From NCBI RefSeq assembly GCF_023206395.1, contig NZ_CP066149.1, positions 3,596,001 to 3,660,000 on the forward strand: 64,000 nt of DNA, read 5' to 3'. The position numbers were made by a program, and so were the translations under genes. Positions 1 through 7,569 of the stretch are shown here, one piece after another (position 1 is the stretch's first letter; every line of letters starts with the position of its first letter). Below the pieces are notes generated by a model. It saw only the letters and a list, made by a program, of their open reading frames with translations. It made no database searches and was not told the DNA's origin. This DNA is from Vibrio sp. ED004. GTDB taxonomy: Bacteria > Pseudomonadota > Gammaproteobacteria > Enterobacterales > Vibrionaceae.

Positions 1-247
1 ACTGGTTTTGATGTCCTTGGTTACCCGCCATCATGAACACGGCACCAGAGCCAATCGAGCAATAACTGCCGATGATTAACTTATCGATGTCCGTTCTATC
101 AGGCAAAAGGTAACGCGCACAATCATCAAAGCTGTGGTTGTGGTAATAACCTGAGTAATAGCTGTGTTCGCCCACAATGATGTTTGGGTTAGTCACTTGT
201 TCTTTGAGTGATTTGCCCACAAATGGGCTTTCAAAATAGTTTTTCAT
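1..247 (-). CDS. catB: CatB-type xenobiotic O-acetyltransferase, 3' end outside window
   Basis: Only the N-terminal ~82 residues are present; the gene runs off the left edge. It begins with [12 protein letters not shown] and continues with the blocks [18 protein letters not shown] and [20 protein letters not shown]. These are characteristic of the CatB/Vat (XAT) branch of left-handed beta-helix acetyltransferases, which use acetyl-CoA to acetylate chloramphenicol or streptogramins in the cytoplasm. CatB genes occur as chromosomal and integron-borne genes in Vibrio. Family assignment is firm; whether it confers resistance cannot be judged from a fragment. Confidence 0.85.
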   Translation of the reverse strand, partial: MKNYFESPFVGKSLKEQVTNPNIIVGEHSYYSGYYHNHSFDDCARYLLPDRTDIDKLIIGSYCSIGSGAVFMMAGNQGHQNQ

Positions 248-341
248 GTTTGTACTCTTAGTTTCGTTCTTTTAGTTAGGTACTTTTGTTGCGTGTTTAT
301 GATTTTAACGGGTTTGTCTTTAGTGTGAAAACTAACTTGTC

Positions 342-1073
342 CTATCGCCCGCCAGCAATATCAATAAACGAACCAGTCACATATGAAGCTTCGTCTGACA
401 ATAACCAAGCAATCGAGTTAGCCACTTCTTCTGGTGTGCCCCCTCGTTGTAGTGGCAATTGCGACGCTAATCTATCAACTCTATCTGGCTCTCCGCCATC
501 GGCGTGCATCTCCGTGTAGATACAGCCTGGTCTAACACCGTTAACGCGAATATTGCGTGCAGCTAATTCTAGCGATAATCCTTTGGTCAGTGAATCCATC
601 GCGCCCTTAGACGCAGCGTAATCTACATACTCAAACGGCGCACCCGTTCGTGAAGCTGCGGAAGAGACATTCACAATCGAGCCCGCACCATCAGCTTGTT
701 TGATAAAGGCTTTACTGCATAAGAAGCAGCTCGAGACATTCGATTTCATGACCTTTTCAAAGCGGTCAATTTCGATGTCTTCTAGTGCAGATTGGGTAAA
801 CAAGATCCCAGCGTTATTGACCAAGTGGGTAATTGGCCCAAGCTTATGACGAGCAATCTCGAACAGGGATTTTACATCCGACTCTACCGACACATCGGCA
901 CGCACACAGATAGCCGTTCCGCCCTGCTCACGTATCTCATTCACCAGTTCATCAGCTCTTGATTCGTTGTGTATGAAGTTGACACACACTGCATAGCCTC
1001 GTTTTGCTAATAGCTTCGATGTGGCGGCACCAATGCCTCGGCTTCCGCCTGTAACGATTACGACCTTGTTCAT
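342..1073 (-). CDS. Short-chain dehydrogenase/reductase (SDR), FabG-like
   Basis: This 243-aa classical SDR has the Rossmann cofactor motif TGGSRGIG at residues 8-15, NNAG at 86-89, catalytic Ser near 137 and the YxxxK pair Tyr152/Lys156. The C-terminus GSFIDIAGGR is the usual end of the family. It should be a soluble NAD(P)(H)-dependent oxidoreductase; the substrate cannot be inferred. The start is supported by AGGAG about 7 bases upstream. The catB-like gene lies about 95 bases downstream on the same strand, so they could be co-transcribed. Confidence 0.9.
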   Translation of the reverse strand: MNKVVIVTGGSRGIGAATSKLLAKRGYAVCVNFIHNESRADELVNEIREQGGTAICVRADVSVESDVKSLFEIARHKLGPITHLVNNAGILFTQSALEDIEIDRFEKVMKSNVSSCFLCSKAFIKQADGAGSIVNVSSAASRTGAPFEYVDYAASKGAMDSLTKGLSLELAARNIRVNGVRPGCIYTEMHADGGEPDRVDRLASQLPLQRGGTPEEVANSIAWLLSDEASYVTGSFIDIAGGR

Positions 1074-1176
1074 GAAATCTCCTAACTCGCTGACTTTTAC
1101 TTATCTCATTGTTGTTATGCATATACTCTATTGTGAGCTTCGTGTTATTTTATTTGGTGTTCTGCATTTGGCCTTG

Positions 1177-1569
1177 TTACTTGAGTGACTCAGGGCTCAC
1201 TATCTGAACCCACTTTGCACGCCACGCTTGTGCAGCAAAGCCATCAGGCCAAAACTCGGTTTGCTTTTGGATTAAACCATCAACAACCGTGTGAAAGGTA
1301 ATCACGCGATCATTTAATACACTATCCGTCACTGATACATCAGTCACTACAGTATCACCTTCGCAAACAATCGAGTTCAGCTCAAACTTCCAAACACCAT
1401 TCGCTGGGTATTCAGAATTGATAGCTGTGAAGTTATTACGCCCTATCGTCAATTCAGACGACTGGGGCCAATAACCTTGAAAGTCTTCCGCTAGCCATTC
1501 GGCCGCTTTGGCGAAGTCGTTGGTGCGCATTGCATCCCAAAAACCTAATACCACGTCTTTTGATGTCAT
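1177..1569 (-). CDS. SnoaL-like / NTF2-fold protein
   Basis: About 130 residues with the SnoaL/NTF2-like pattern: an N-terminal helix (VVLGFWDAMRTNDF), the phrase WLAEDFQGYWP, then alternating beta strands ending in FWPDGFAAQAWRAKWV. Members are small alpha+beta cone proteins that act as isomerases, hydrolases or ligand binders, and sequence alone does not give the reaction. Two ATGs are adjacent (1572 and 1569); the AAGGA ribosome site is better spaced from the second, so 1569 is preferred. A second unrelated SnoaL-like gene lies at 5887-6276. Confidence 0.75.
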   Translation of the reverse strand: MTSKDVVLGFWDAMRTNDFAKAAEWLAEDFQGYWPQSSELTIGRNNFTAINSEYPANGVWKFELNSIVCEGDTVVTDVSVTDSVLNDRVITFHTVVDGLIQKQTEFWPDGFAAQAWRAKWVQIVSPESLK

Positions 1570-1605
1570 CATTCTTCCTTAAATTATCGAGCTCATTAAA
1601 AGCGA

Positions 1606-2322
1606 TTAAGCATATTTACCAATGATCGTTAAAAGATCATCGATATTATTAGCAATGTAATCGGGTTTGGTTTGCCAGTTTTCGGGTTCAGAACGGCTAT
1701 AACCCGCTGCTACCGCAATAACCTTTGCTTTATCGCCAAGTGCAGCTTCGATATTGCGTGCAAACTGTGTGTCCGCTTCATGATCGCCGATATACATCAA
1801 ACAGAGTTCATCGTTTTGCGCTTCACCAAAGATGCTTTCAACACACTTGATACCACCGAATGGATGCGGTTTTTGGTTCCCATTTGATACGTCGTCATAA
1901 CCGACAACCGATTTAAACAAATCACCAATGCCATAACTGTCGAGTACACCACGAATATTCAATTGAGAGTTTTGAGAACAAATACCATGAGGAAGATGAG
2001 CGAACTGGCTAATCACTGCTTCCATGCCATCAAACAGTGCAACAGGTGTCTGGTTTTTCTCTTGATGCTCGGCCCACATTCCACCAGCGACCAACATTTC
2101 ATCATGTGACATTCCGTAGTAATCGACATAAAGGGCTTGCCAATTTTTAGCACCGTGATTGGCTTCGTGATAAAGCGCCTCGCTCAACAAATATTTCGGC
2201 AAATTATCTCCCGACAAATGTGGCGCAACCACTGAGATAATGTCTTTGGTTATTGCGATATTCTTTGGAACGGAATTAACTAAGGTTCCATCGTAATCCC
2301 ACAGGATGGCATCTAACTTCAT
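1606..2322 (-). CDS. HAD-superfamily hydrolase, phosphoglycolate-phosphatase-like
   Basis: A 238-aa HAD protein. Motif I is DYDGTLVNS at residues 9-17, with the nucleophile Asp9 and the acid/base Asp11. A cap domain follows. Motif II is probably CSQNS, motif III lies around NGNQKPHP, and motif IV is YIGDHEADTQFA. This is the Gph/PGMB subgroup of soluble phosphatases acting on small phosphorylated metabolites; the physiological substrate is unknown. The gene is 34 bases upstream of the SnoaL-like gene on the same strand, so the two may form an operon. Confidence 0.88.
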   Translation of the reverse strand: MKLDAILWDYDGTLVNSVPKNIAITKDIISVVAPHLSGDNLPKYLLSEALYHEANHGAKNWQALYVDYYGMSHDEMLVAGGMWAEHQEKNQTPVALFDGMEAVISQFAHLPHGICSQNSQLNIRGVLDSYGIGDLFKSVVGYDDVSNGNQKPHPFGGIKCVESIFGEAQNDELCLMYIGDHEADTQFARNIEAALGDKAKVIAVAAGYSRSEPENWQTKPDYIANNIDDLLTIIGKYA

Positions 2323-2517
2323 ACACTATCTCTTTGTTTAAATTGACGATTTGAATTTATCACTCAAAACCCTGTTGAGGGAAACCTTATTGTCTCCAAA
2401 TTCAAATTTAATCCAAACTCAACCCAAAATAGACACGTCATCGAACAACACACCAGTTGGACACAAAAGCCAAACAGGCTTTGCTCACATCACTGCTTTA
2501 TCAATTGGAATATATGC

Positions 2518-2523
2518 GTATAA
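2518..2523 (+). promoter_or_regulatory. Possible -10 element for the SEC-C gene
   Basis: The 2323-2588 gap holds no other gene. A perfect TATAAT-like hexamer sits in GCGTATAATCC about 65 bases before the SEC-C gene start. No convincing -35 is seen at 16-18 bases, so this is a weak call. Confidence 0.3.
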
Positions 2524-2588
2524 TCCCCGCTTCATTGCGCTATCTACGTTAAAAATAGCGCCATTCAACATTTTTAATGAGTACCCCA

Positions 2589-2921
2589 ATGTCGAAACTA
2601 TTTTTCAAAGGCCGTATCGAAACAAGACACAACCACGTTCTTGCTGGCTACAATGTAAACCGCGATGTAAAAGCGGGTACTGAAGAATCTCCAATCGCTG
2701 CAATGGTTCAAACTGAAGCTCGTAAAGCAGAAGTTGAAGCACTGGCTGCTGAACACGCTATCTTCGTTAACGTAACGGTAGATGCAGAGAAAGAAGAGAA
2801 CACGATTGAGCTTGATACTGTACTAAACAAGCCAAAAACAGTGACGTTTGAAAAAACGCCTAACCGTAACGACCCATGTTCTTGTGGTAGCGGTAAGAAA
2901 TACAAGAAGTGCTGCGCATAA
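2589..2921 (+). CDS. SEC-C metal-binding motif protein (PBPRA1643-like)
   Basis: A small plus-strand protein of about 110 residues. It begins [11 protein letters not shown] and ends with a zinc-binding SEC-C motif, [17 protein letters not shown], identical in pattern to the C-terminal SecA metal-binding tail (CxCx8CC). The N-terminal ~90 residues match a Vibrionaceae/Photobacterium family of unknown function. An in-frame ATG lies four codons upstream (2577); the internal start is preferred because homologues begin MSKLFFKG and a GAG-containing site precedes it. A strong terminator follows directly. It is transcribed against the flanking genes, so it is monocistronic. Confidence 0.85.
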   Translation: MSKLFFKGRIETRHNHVLAGYNVNRDVKAGTEESPIAAMVQTEARKAEVEALAAEHAIFVNVTVDAEKEENTIELDTVLNKPKTVTFEKTPNRNDPCSCGSGKKYKKCCA

Positions 2922-2942
2922 ACGCTTTGAACTGAAAGATTT

Positions 2943-2978
2943 AAAAACGGACTGGTAGCAATATCGGTCCGTTTTTTT
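2943..2978 (+). terminator. Rho-independent terminator after the SEC-C gene
   Basis: AAAAACGGAC pairs with GTCCGTTTTT across a roughly 14-base loop and is followed by a T run. The flanking A tract would also let it terminate transcription from the other strand. Confidence 0.85.
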
Positions 2979-3014
2979 ATACGCTAAGAAAGCTATTCAG
3001 CGTAAGACAATCTA

Positions 3015-3566
3015 TTAAGTGTCAGACAAACTAAAGTCACTAAACTTGGCAAAATTAGGCGTCGCCTTACTGCCACTGAACGTATAAAGCATCACACCCT
3101 GCTCACTGCCTACTAACGAATCAAACGTGATCACTTCCTGCCATTGCTCTTTTTCTAACGGGCGGAAATGGGCGCTGACTTTCCCCTCTTTCTTAACGAG
3201 CTTTACCGACACACTAGATTCGCTAAACAACAGACGTTCTTTAATTTGTGGCTGGCCATTTTGCTCTACAACAAACACTAATGAGCGCTCGCCCATGAAC
3301 ATCTCTTTGCTCACTTTAATGTAGTTGTCGTTATCCCAGTAAATACCTAAGCCAGCTTGTTCAAATGCACGATTTGGATCTAATTGAACTGTTACTTCTG
3401 TGCTGTAATCCGAGCTAGATACTGGATGAACGAAGATGTTATCAACATCAGCTGAACCTGCACCAAAGATATTCCCTTCTTGCACTTGCATCGTCAGTGC
3501 GTCATTTTCCAAAGACCAATGTTCAGGATTTTCATTTCTGATTTGCCAGTTAACGAGGTTATTCAT
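3015..3566 (-). CDS. DUF1349 family protein (concanavalin-like beta sandwich)
   Basis: A 183-aa protein in the DUF1349 family, expected to fold as a concanavalin-type jelly roll. Typical blocks are FVHPVSSSDYSTEVTVQL, GLGIYWDNDNYIKVSKEMF and GVMLYTFSGSKATPNFAKF. No signal peptide is present, so it is probably cytoplasmic. Members of this family are often annotated as regulation of enolase protein 1-like, but a biochemical role is not established. It starts 17 bases downstream of the radical SAM gene, suggesting one transcript. Confidence 0.8.
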   Translation of the reverse strand: MNNLVNWQIRNENPEHWSLENDALTMQVQEGNIFGAGSADVDNIFVHPVSSSDYSTEVTVQLDPNRAFEQAGLGIYWDNDNYIKVSKEMFMGERSLVFVVEQNGQPQIKERLLFSESSVSVKLVKKEGKVSAHFRPLEKEQWQEVITFDSLVGSEQGVMLYTFSGSKATPNFAKFSDFSLSDT

Positions 3567-3583
3567 GTTATTAGTCCTTGCTG

Positions 3584-4612
3584 CTAGATCATGCGTTGAC
3601 GGAGTTGATAAAACACGTTGTCGAGCTCATCGGCGTTTTGCTTTTGAATGCGATTAAGCTCTCTTTGCACAGAATCGTACATAAGTTGGTTATCCATGTC
3701 TTTCAATGTCGCGTAATAATGAATACGACGTCCCAAGATAAAGTTATTCTGGTCATTCTCACTCATCATATTGAAACGGTCGATTGTCGCTAAGAACTTC
3801 GCTTTATCCTGTGGCAACTGTCCGTTCAGCTCCATCAACAAATTAATACCGTGATAGTTACCATAGTTGCCCGTCACGCCGTTGAGTTTGCTGATCAGTT
3901 GATATTGTTCTTCAAGCATTTCACGTTCGCTAAGTGGCGTGAACTCTGCACTTTGCACCAGTTCATCCAATTCGGTTCCAGGCTTCACAGCAAGCGACAA
4001 AATACGTATTTCATCTGGGTTGATTTGGTTGAGTAACGCCGCCGTTTCTTCTACATGCTGCGCTGAATACTCTTTACCACCCAAGCCAAGGATAATGAAG
4101 GTCATCATCTTCATACCCGCTTGTTTCGCGTACTCGGTCGATTTCAAAATAGACTTTGGCGTAATGCCCTTTTTCATCAGTTTCAGAACATCAATAGAGC
4201 CCGATTCCATACCGCAATAAAGCATGTTGAGTCCTGCATCACAGATGGCTTTCATCTCTTCAGGCGACTTCTTAGTCATGCTTTGTGCTCGTCCATAAGA
4301 GCTGATTTGCTTTAACTCTGGGAAAGCTTGTTTGAGTGTATTCAAAACATCCAGCAAGTCTTCAGTATCCATAGTGAATGAATCACCGTCTTGTAGGAAA
4401 CACGTTTCAAACTTACGGTTCTTGTAGAACGCTTTTGCAGCCCAAATGTCTTTCTTAATATCTTCAACGGGACGAATGGCAAACTCCATCCCCTCAAACA
4501 GCGTACAGAATTTACACTTGTTCCAAGGACAACCTTGGGTGGTACGAATCAATAAGCTACCCGCTTCTGAAGGTGGACGAATTGGCCCTTGTTGGAACTG
4601 ATACTGTGTCAT
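3584..4612 (-). CDS. Radical SAM protein
   Basis: A soluble radical SAM enzyme of about 342 residues. The cluster-binding cysteines are at about 28, 33 and 36 in GCPWNKCKFC, spaced CX4CX2C rather than the commoner CX3CX2C; this spacing recurs in a COG1032-type subfamily. A glycine-rich SAM segment (YCGMESGS) and a TIM-barrel-like continuation follow. Its substrate is unknown. The preferred start is MTQYQFQQG; an in-frame ATG four codons upstream (4624) is possible. An octamer tandem repeat lies about 115 bases upstream. Confidence 0.85.
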   Translation of the reverse strand: MTQYQFQQGPIRPPSEAGSLLIRTTQGCPWNKCKFCTLFEGMEFAIRPVEDIKKDIWAAKAFYKNRKFETCFLQDGDSFTMDTEDLLDVLNTLKQAFPELKQISSYGRAQSMTKKSPEEMKAICDAGLNMLYCGMESGSIDVLKLMKKGITPKSILKSTEYAKQAGMKMMTFIILGLGGKEYSAQHVEETAALLNQINPDEIRILSLAVKPGTELDELVQSAEFTPLSEREMLEEQYQLISKLNGVTGNYGNYHGINLLMELNGQLPQDKAKFLATIDRFNMMSENDQNNFILGRRIHYYATLKDMDNQLMYDSVQRELNRIQKQNADELDNVFYQLRQRMI

Positions 4613-4725
4613 TTGAATGCCCAATAATTAACTATTCGCATAGGCTACTGGAAAGCGATTCAATGAAAAACACGGTGCAATTTGAATTATTATCAAATAA
4701 AAGCGGATAATTGAATTAGAAGAAT

Positions 4726-4771
4726 GTTGAAGTGTTAAAGTGTTGAAGTGTTGAAGTGTTGAAGTGTTGAA
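4726..4771. repeat. Tandem octamer repeat GTTGAAGT, about 5.75 copies
   Basis: Five full GTTGAAGT units (the second is GTTAAAGT) and a partial sixth run head to tail between the zinc-ribbon gene stop and the radical SAM gene start. The unit length of 8 and the near-perfect copies fit slipped-strand variation. It is intergenic, so any effect would be on spacing or leader length of the radical SAM transcript. Confidence 0.9.
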
Positions 4772-4781
4772 TAGATTAAGG

Positions 4782-5006
4782 CTAATCGAGGTTATCTGGT
4801 GTACTTAAATTGGTTCCACACTTTATACATTTATAGTCACCGTTTCCGCCACTTGAAGATAGAGACGATAAAATCATTCCAAGCAACCCTGGCTTCTTTT
4901 CATGCTGTGGCGCTTTTTCGGCTTGGTTACTGAACATAGTGTACTTATGCAATGTCAGTTCCCTACAGTTACAACAGAACGCTCTTGTTTGTTCGCTTCC
5001 ATACAT
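4782..5006 (-). CDS. Small zinc-ribbon protein
   Basis: A 74-aa protein with two CxxC knuckles, CCNCRE near the N-terminus and CIKCGT near the C-terminus, separated by a Gly/Ser-rich linker. This is the pattern of a single zinc ribbon. The preferred ATG is at 5006; an upstream TTG (5027) would add seven residues. A protein of similar layout is encoded at 11476-11733. No function can be assigned. Confidence 0.65.
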   Translation of the reverse strand: MYGSEQTRAFCCNCRELTLHKYTMFSNQAEKAPQHEKKPGLLGMILSSLSSSGGNGDYKCIKCGTNLSTPDNLD

Positions 5007-5135
5007 AATATCTATCGCCTTTACCAATCACAAAAATTCAACGCATGGCAAATATGCCACACGTCGAACTAAATCGATACACTTTATAAAGTCATTTTCA
5101 AATCAAAATGTCCTTGTGTGGTCTTGGTTTTCTAC

Positions 5136-5654
5136 TTATGAACCAACATGTTGGCGCACAAAGTTATTCAACTCAGTCACGCTTGTGATGATGTGTACCT
5201 CTTTATCTTTGGCTCGTAATTCTAAGCGTGCTCTGAAGTCGTCATTCCAAAATTTAGGGCACAGTTTTAGTGTCTTGTAACTTTGTATTGTCCCTTTCAC
5301 AACTGAACTGCCTTCAGGCCAGCCTTCTGGTTTCACAAACAAACCTTTCAACATGCGTTTGGTCACAAACCAATAGTTCAGCGGATAAGGAAGGTCGATA
5401 TAAACCAAGGTATCTGCCGCGTCTAAGCGCTTGTTAAACGAGTCTAGCGGGCCAAAGCCATCGATGATCCAACTGTCAGAACTCAGTATGCTTTCGTGTG
5501 CTTGTTCAAACTCAGCACTATCAACGAACTCGCCATTCGCCTTGTAAACGATGGAGTCTAACTGGTGAAGCTCTACGCCAGTTGCGGCTGCGAGTGCTTT
5601 ACTGACAGTAGATTTGCCACTACCAGGCTTACCAAATACCGCTATTTTCTTCAT
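5136..5654 (-). CDS. P-loop NTPase, adenylate-kinase-like (DNA topology modulation/FlaR group)
   Basis: A 172-aa nucleoside-kinase-like protein. It starts MKKIAVFGKPGSGKST, so the Walker A loop is at residues 8-15. A Leu/Asp-rich substrate segment (LHQLDSIVY), the lid-like IIDGFGPLDSF and the Walker-B-like TLVYIDLP follow. The ATG at 5654 has a strong AGAAGGA ribosome site; longer in-frame extensions run into the upstream hairpin and are rejected. The phosphate acceptor is unknown. Its mRNA leader carries a candidate attenuator (leader peptide at 5754-5804, terminator at 5696-5719), so expression may be controlled by transcript termination. Confidence 0.85.
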   Translation of the reverse strand: MKKIAVFGKPGSGKSTVSKALAAATGVELHQLDSIVYKANGEFVDSAEFEQAHESILSSDSWIIDGFGPLDSFNKRLDAADTLVYIDLPYPLNYWFVTKRMLKGLFVKPEGWPEGSSVVKGTIQSYKTLKLCPKFWNDDFRARLELRAKDKEVHIITSVTELNNFVRQHVGS

Positions 5655-5695
5655 GTAACTTCCTTCTTTGAGATAAAACCCATAAGGCAGATACG

Positions 5696-5719
5696 AAAAA
5701 CCCACCTCATGGGTGGGTT
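5696..5719 (-). terminator. Terminator hairpin in the leader of the P-loop kinase gene
   Basis: Read on the minus strand, AACCCACC-CATGA-GGTGGGTT is followed by a T run, a canonical intrinsic terminator ending about 40 bases before the kinase ATG. A TGGTGGGA segment upstream (5743-5750) can pair with the same CCCACC arm, giving a mutually exclusive antiterminator. Confidence 0.8.
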
Positions 5720-5753
5720 CGATAAATAAAGCGCATCAAAAATCCCACCATTC

Positions 5754-5804
5754 CTAAGGAATGATGATAATTCGTTGGTTAAGTTGCGCTAAATTCATTT
5801 TCAT
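5754..5804 (-). CDS. Putative leader peptide MKMNLAQLNQRIIIIP
   Basis: A 16-codon ORF that ends in four isoleucine codons (ATT ATC ATC ATT) and proline just before TAG. The stop lies inside a small hairpin (ATTCCTTAGGAAT), 35 bases before a T-tailed terminator and with an alternative pairing arm between them. That arrangement is the textbook layout of a ribosome-mediated attenuator; Pro-stop endings also occur in arrest peptides such as TnaC. The ribosome site is weak (AAGTAAT), and an internal ATG at the third codon would give a 14-residue form. Translation is not shown, so this is inference from layout. Confidence 0.5.
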   Translation of the reverse strand: MKMNLAQLNQRIIIIP

Positions 5805-5886
5805 AAGATTACTTTTATATATCGTCGTGTTGTTGTCAAACTGACAAACAAATTAATCGACCGGGTAAAATTCTGACTGACCGCCT

Positions 5887-6276
5887 TTATTGTTGAGACT
5901 TGGCAATAATGTCATGGCCGTACGAGTTATCGATTGAGCATAACCAAATACCATCTTCACCCTTATTAAACACATAAGTCGCTTTACGGACAAACTCAGG
6001 GTGATTCGGCGCAGACAGTACCGTGTTTGCCAATACCAGTGCAGTATCTCCTGTTTCAAGGATTTCCATACCGTCTTGTTTTACTTGCAGACCGTTCTTG
6101 AAATAAACAGCAATCGCCTCGAAAGCAGTACGAATCGCCGCTTTACCTTCGGCATTTTTGCCAGGCTCAACAACCAAAATCGCATCATCGGTATAAATAC
6201 CAAGTAGTGTGTCAAAGTCTTCTGCCACGATGGCATTGTCAGCTTTTCTGATTTGTTCGATTATCGGGTGAGTCAT
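5887..6276 (-). CDS. SnoaL/DUF4440-like NTF2-fold protein
   Basis: A 129-aa protein beginning MTHPIIEQIRKADNAIVAEDFDTLLGIYTDD (first part of the family's N-terminal helix and strand). It continues with the DUF4440-type phrase NAEGKAAIRTAFEAIAVYF and ends in GIWLCSIDNSYGHDI. Homologues are small ketosteroid-isomerase-like proteins, usually of unknown substrate. The start at 6276 has GGAG at good spacing; longer in-frame forms upstream are unlikely. Transcription is monocistronic up to the hairpin at 5696-5719. Confidence 0.8.
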   Translation of the reverse strand: MTHPIIEQIRKADNAIVAEDFDTLLGIYTDDAILVVEPGKNAEGKAAIRTAFEAIAVYFKNGLQVKQDGMEILETGDTALVLANTVLSAPNHPEFVRKATYVFNKGEDGIWLCSIDNSYGHDIIAKSQQ

Positions 6277-6470
6277 AACTTCTCCATCTTTATTAAGGCA
6301 TATGAATATGTAAACAACATTAATTAACATACTCCATCCTGTTGGAGATACAAAGTCAGAGTTGAGTCAGAAAGTAATAATGACTTGAAGTGAGTCTCTC
6401 GTCTTTTCTACTTTCAATGGTCGTACTACCGGTTGATAACGACCGAAGAAGAAATAGATAGCGACATTAA

Positions 6471-7379
6471 TTAAACGGACTTTCCTAATAGCTTTTCGTA
6501 TAAGAAATCGATAAGAACCCGAACTCGACGCGCTTTTTGCGTGTTGCGATGAAAATATAAATAGAGACCGACATTGTCACTCCAACAGTGTTCTAGTATC
6601 GGTACCAACTCACCAGACTTAAGCTCGTTTTCCACCATGGGTTCGAGCAAACGGCCAATACCAAGCCCTTTCTTGGCTGCGTCGATCATTATATCGGTAT
6701 CATTTACCGTCATCGCGGTCTCAACATTTACGTGCACCGTATTTTCATTATCCATGAGTGGCAATAACGCGAGCTTATTCGACGTGATAAACCGATATTG
6801 AATCAACTTATGCTGTGATAAGCCCTCGATGCTTTCAGGCATTCCGTGCTTTTCTAGGTAACTTGGCGATGCAAACAAGGCTTCTTTTAACCTTGGTGTG
6901 ATAGGTTTCGCTATCATTCCCTCTTCGACTTTATCTCCAAACCGAATACCTAAATCAATCCCGTTTTTTAGGATATCGACAGTCGCATCAGAAATTGAAA
7001 TCTCCAACTGAATGCCTGGATAAAGGAGACAGAATTCAGCGTAGATAGGCTCTATCCACTGCTTATAAGCAAAGCGCGGAAGCGTAATGGATACATGCCC
7101 TGAAGCATTACGACTAAGATCTGCGACGCTCTCCATGGCAACATTCAAGTCGCTTATTGCATCGACGGTTCTTGTATATAAGGTTCTACCCGCTTCGGTA
7201 AGTTCCACTCTTCTGGTCGTGCGAATAAACAGAGGCAAACCAAGCTGTTGTTCGAGTGCTTTTAAAGATTGGCTCACCGATGCAGGCGCCACCTCAAGTT
7301 GGCGTGCGGCCCCAGAAATAGAACCCTCACTGACAATGGCATGGAACATCGTCAGTTGGTTGTATGTCGCTCCCTTCAT
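6471..7379 (-). CDS. LysR-family transcriptional regulator
   Basis: A 302-aa LysR protein. The winged helix-turn-helix is in residues 1-60 (GSISGAARQLEVAPASVSQS, then LEQQLGLPLFIRTTRRVELT). A type-2 periplasmic-binding-like effector domain follows from about 90 to 295. It is divergent from the quinone reductase fusion gene at 7570, which is the usual arrangement for a LysR regulator and its target. The about 190-base gap between them should contain the operator. The inducer is unknown. Confidence 0.92.
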   Translation of the reverse strand: MKGATYNQLTMFHAIVSEGSISGAARQLEVAPASVSQSLKALEQQLGLPLFIRTTRRVELTEAGRTLYTRTVDAISDLNVAMESVADLSRNASGHVSITLPRFAYKQWIEPIYAEFCLLYPGIQLEISISDATVDILKNGIDLGIRFGDKVEEGMIAKPITPRLKEALFASPSYLEKHGMPESIEGLSQHKLIQYRFITSNKLALLPLMDNENTVHVNVETAMTVNDTDIMIDAAKKGLGIGRLLEPMVENELKSGELVPILEHCWSDNVGLYLYFHRNTQKARRVRVLIDFLYEKLLGKSV

Positions 7380-7569
7380 CGTTTATTACCTACCGTTTTA
7401 TTTAGTCGACGCTCGTTATTCAATAGACGTCACTTCGTTCAATATAGCTAACTTACCACAACCCATTATTAAGTGTAGCCTAAGAGTTATTTAGCTATTC
7501 ATCATCTAAAACTTACAACCAAACACGCTTATGATTGCTTCATCAATTACGAACAATGAGACAGTCACC

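Noticed and set aside
4726..4771. CRISPR array
   Set aside because: The units are 8 bases long with no spacers and no cas genes are near; it is a simple tandem repeat.
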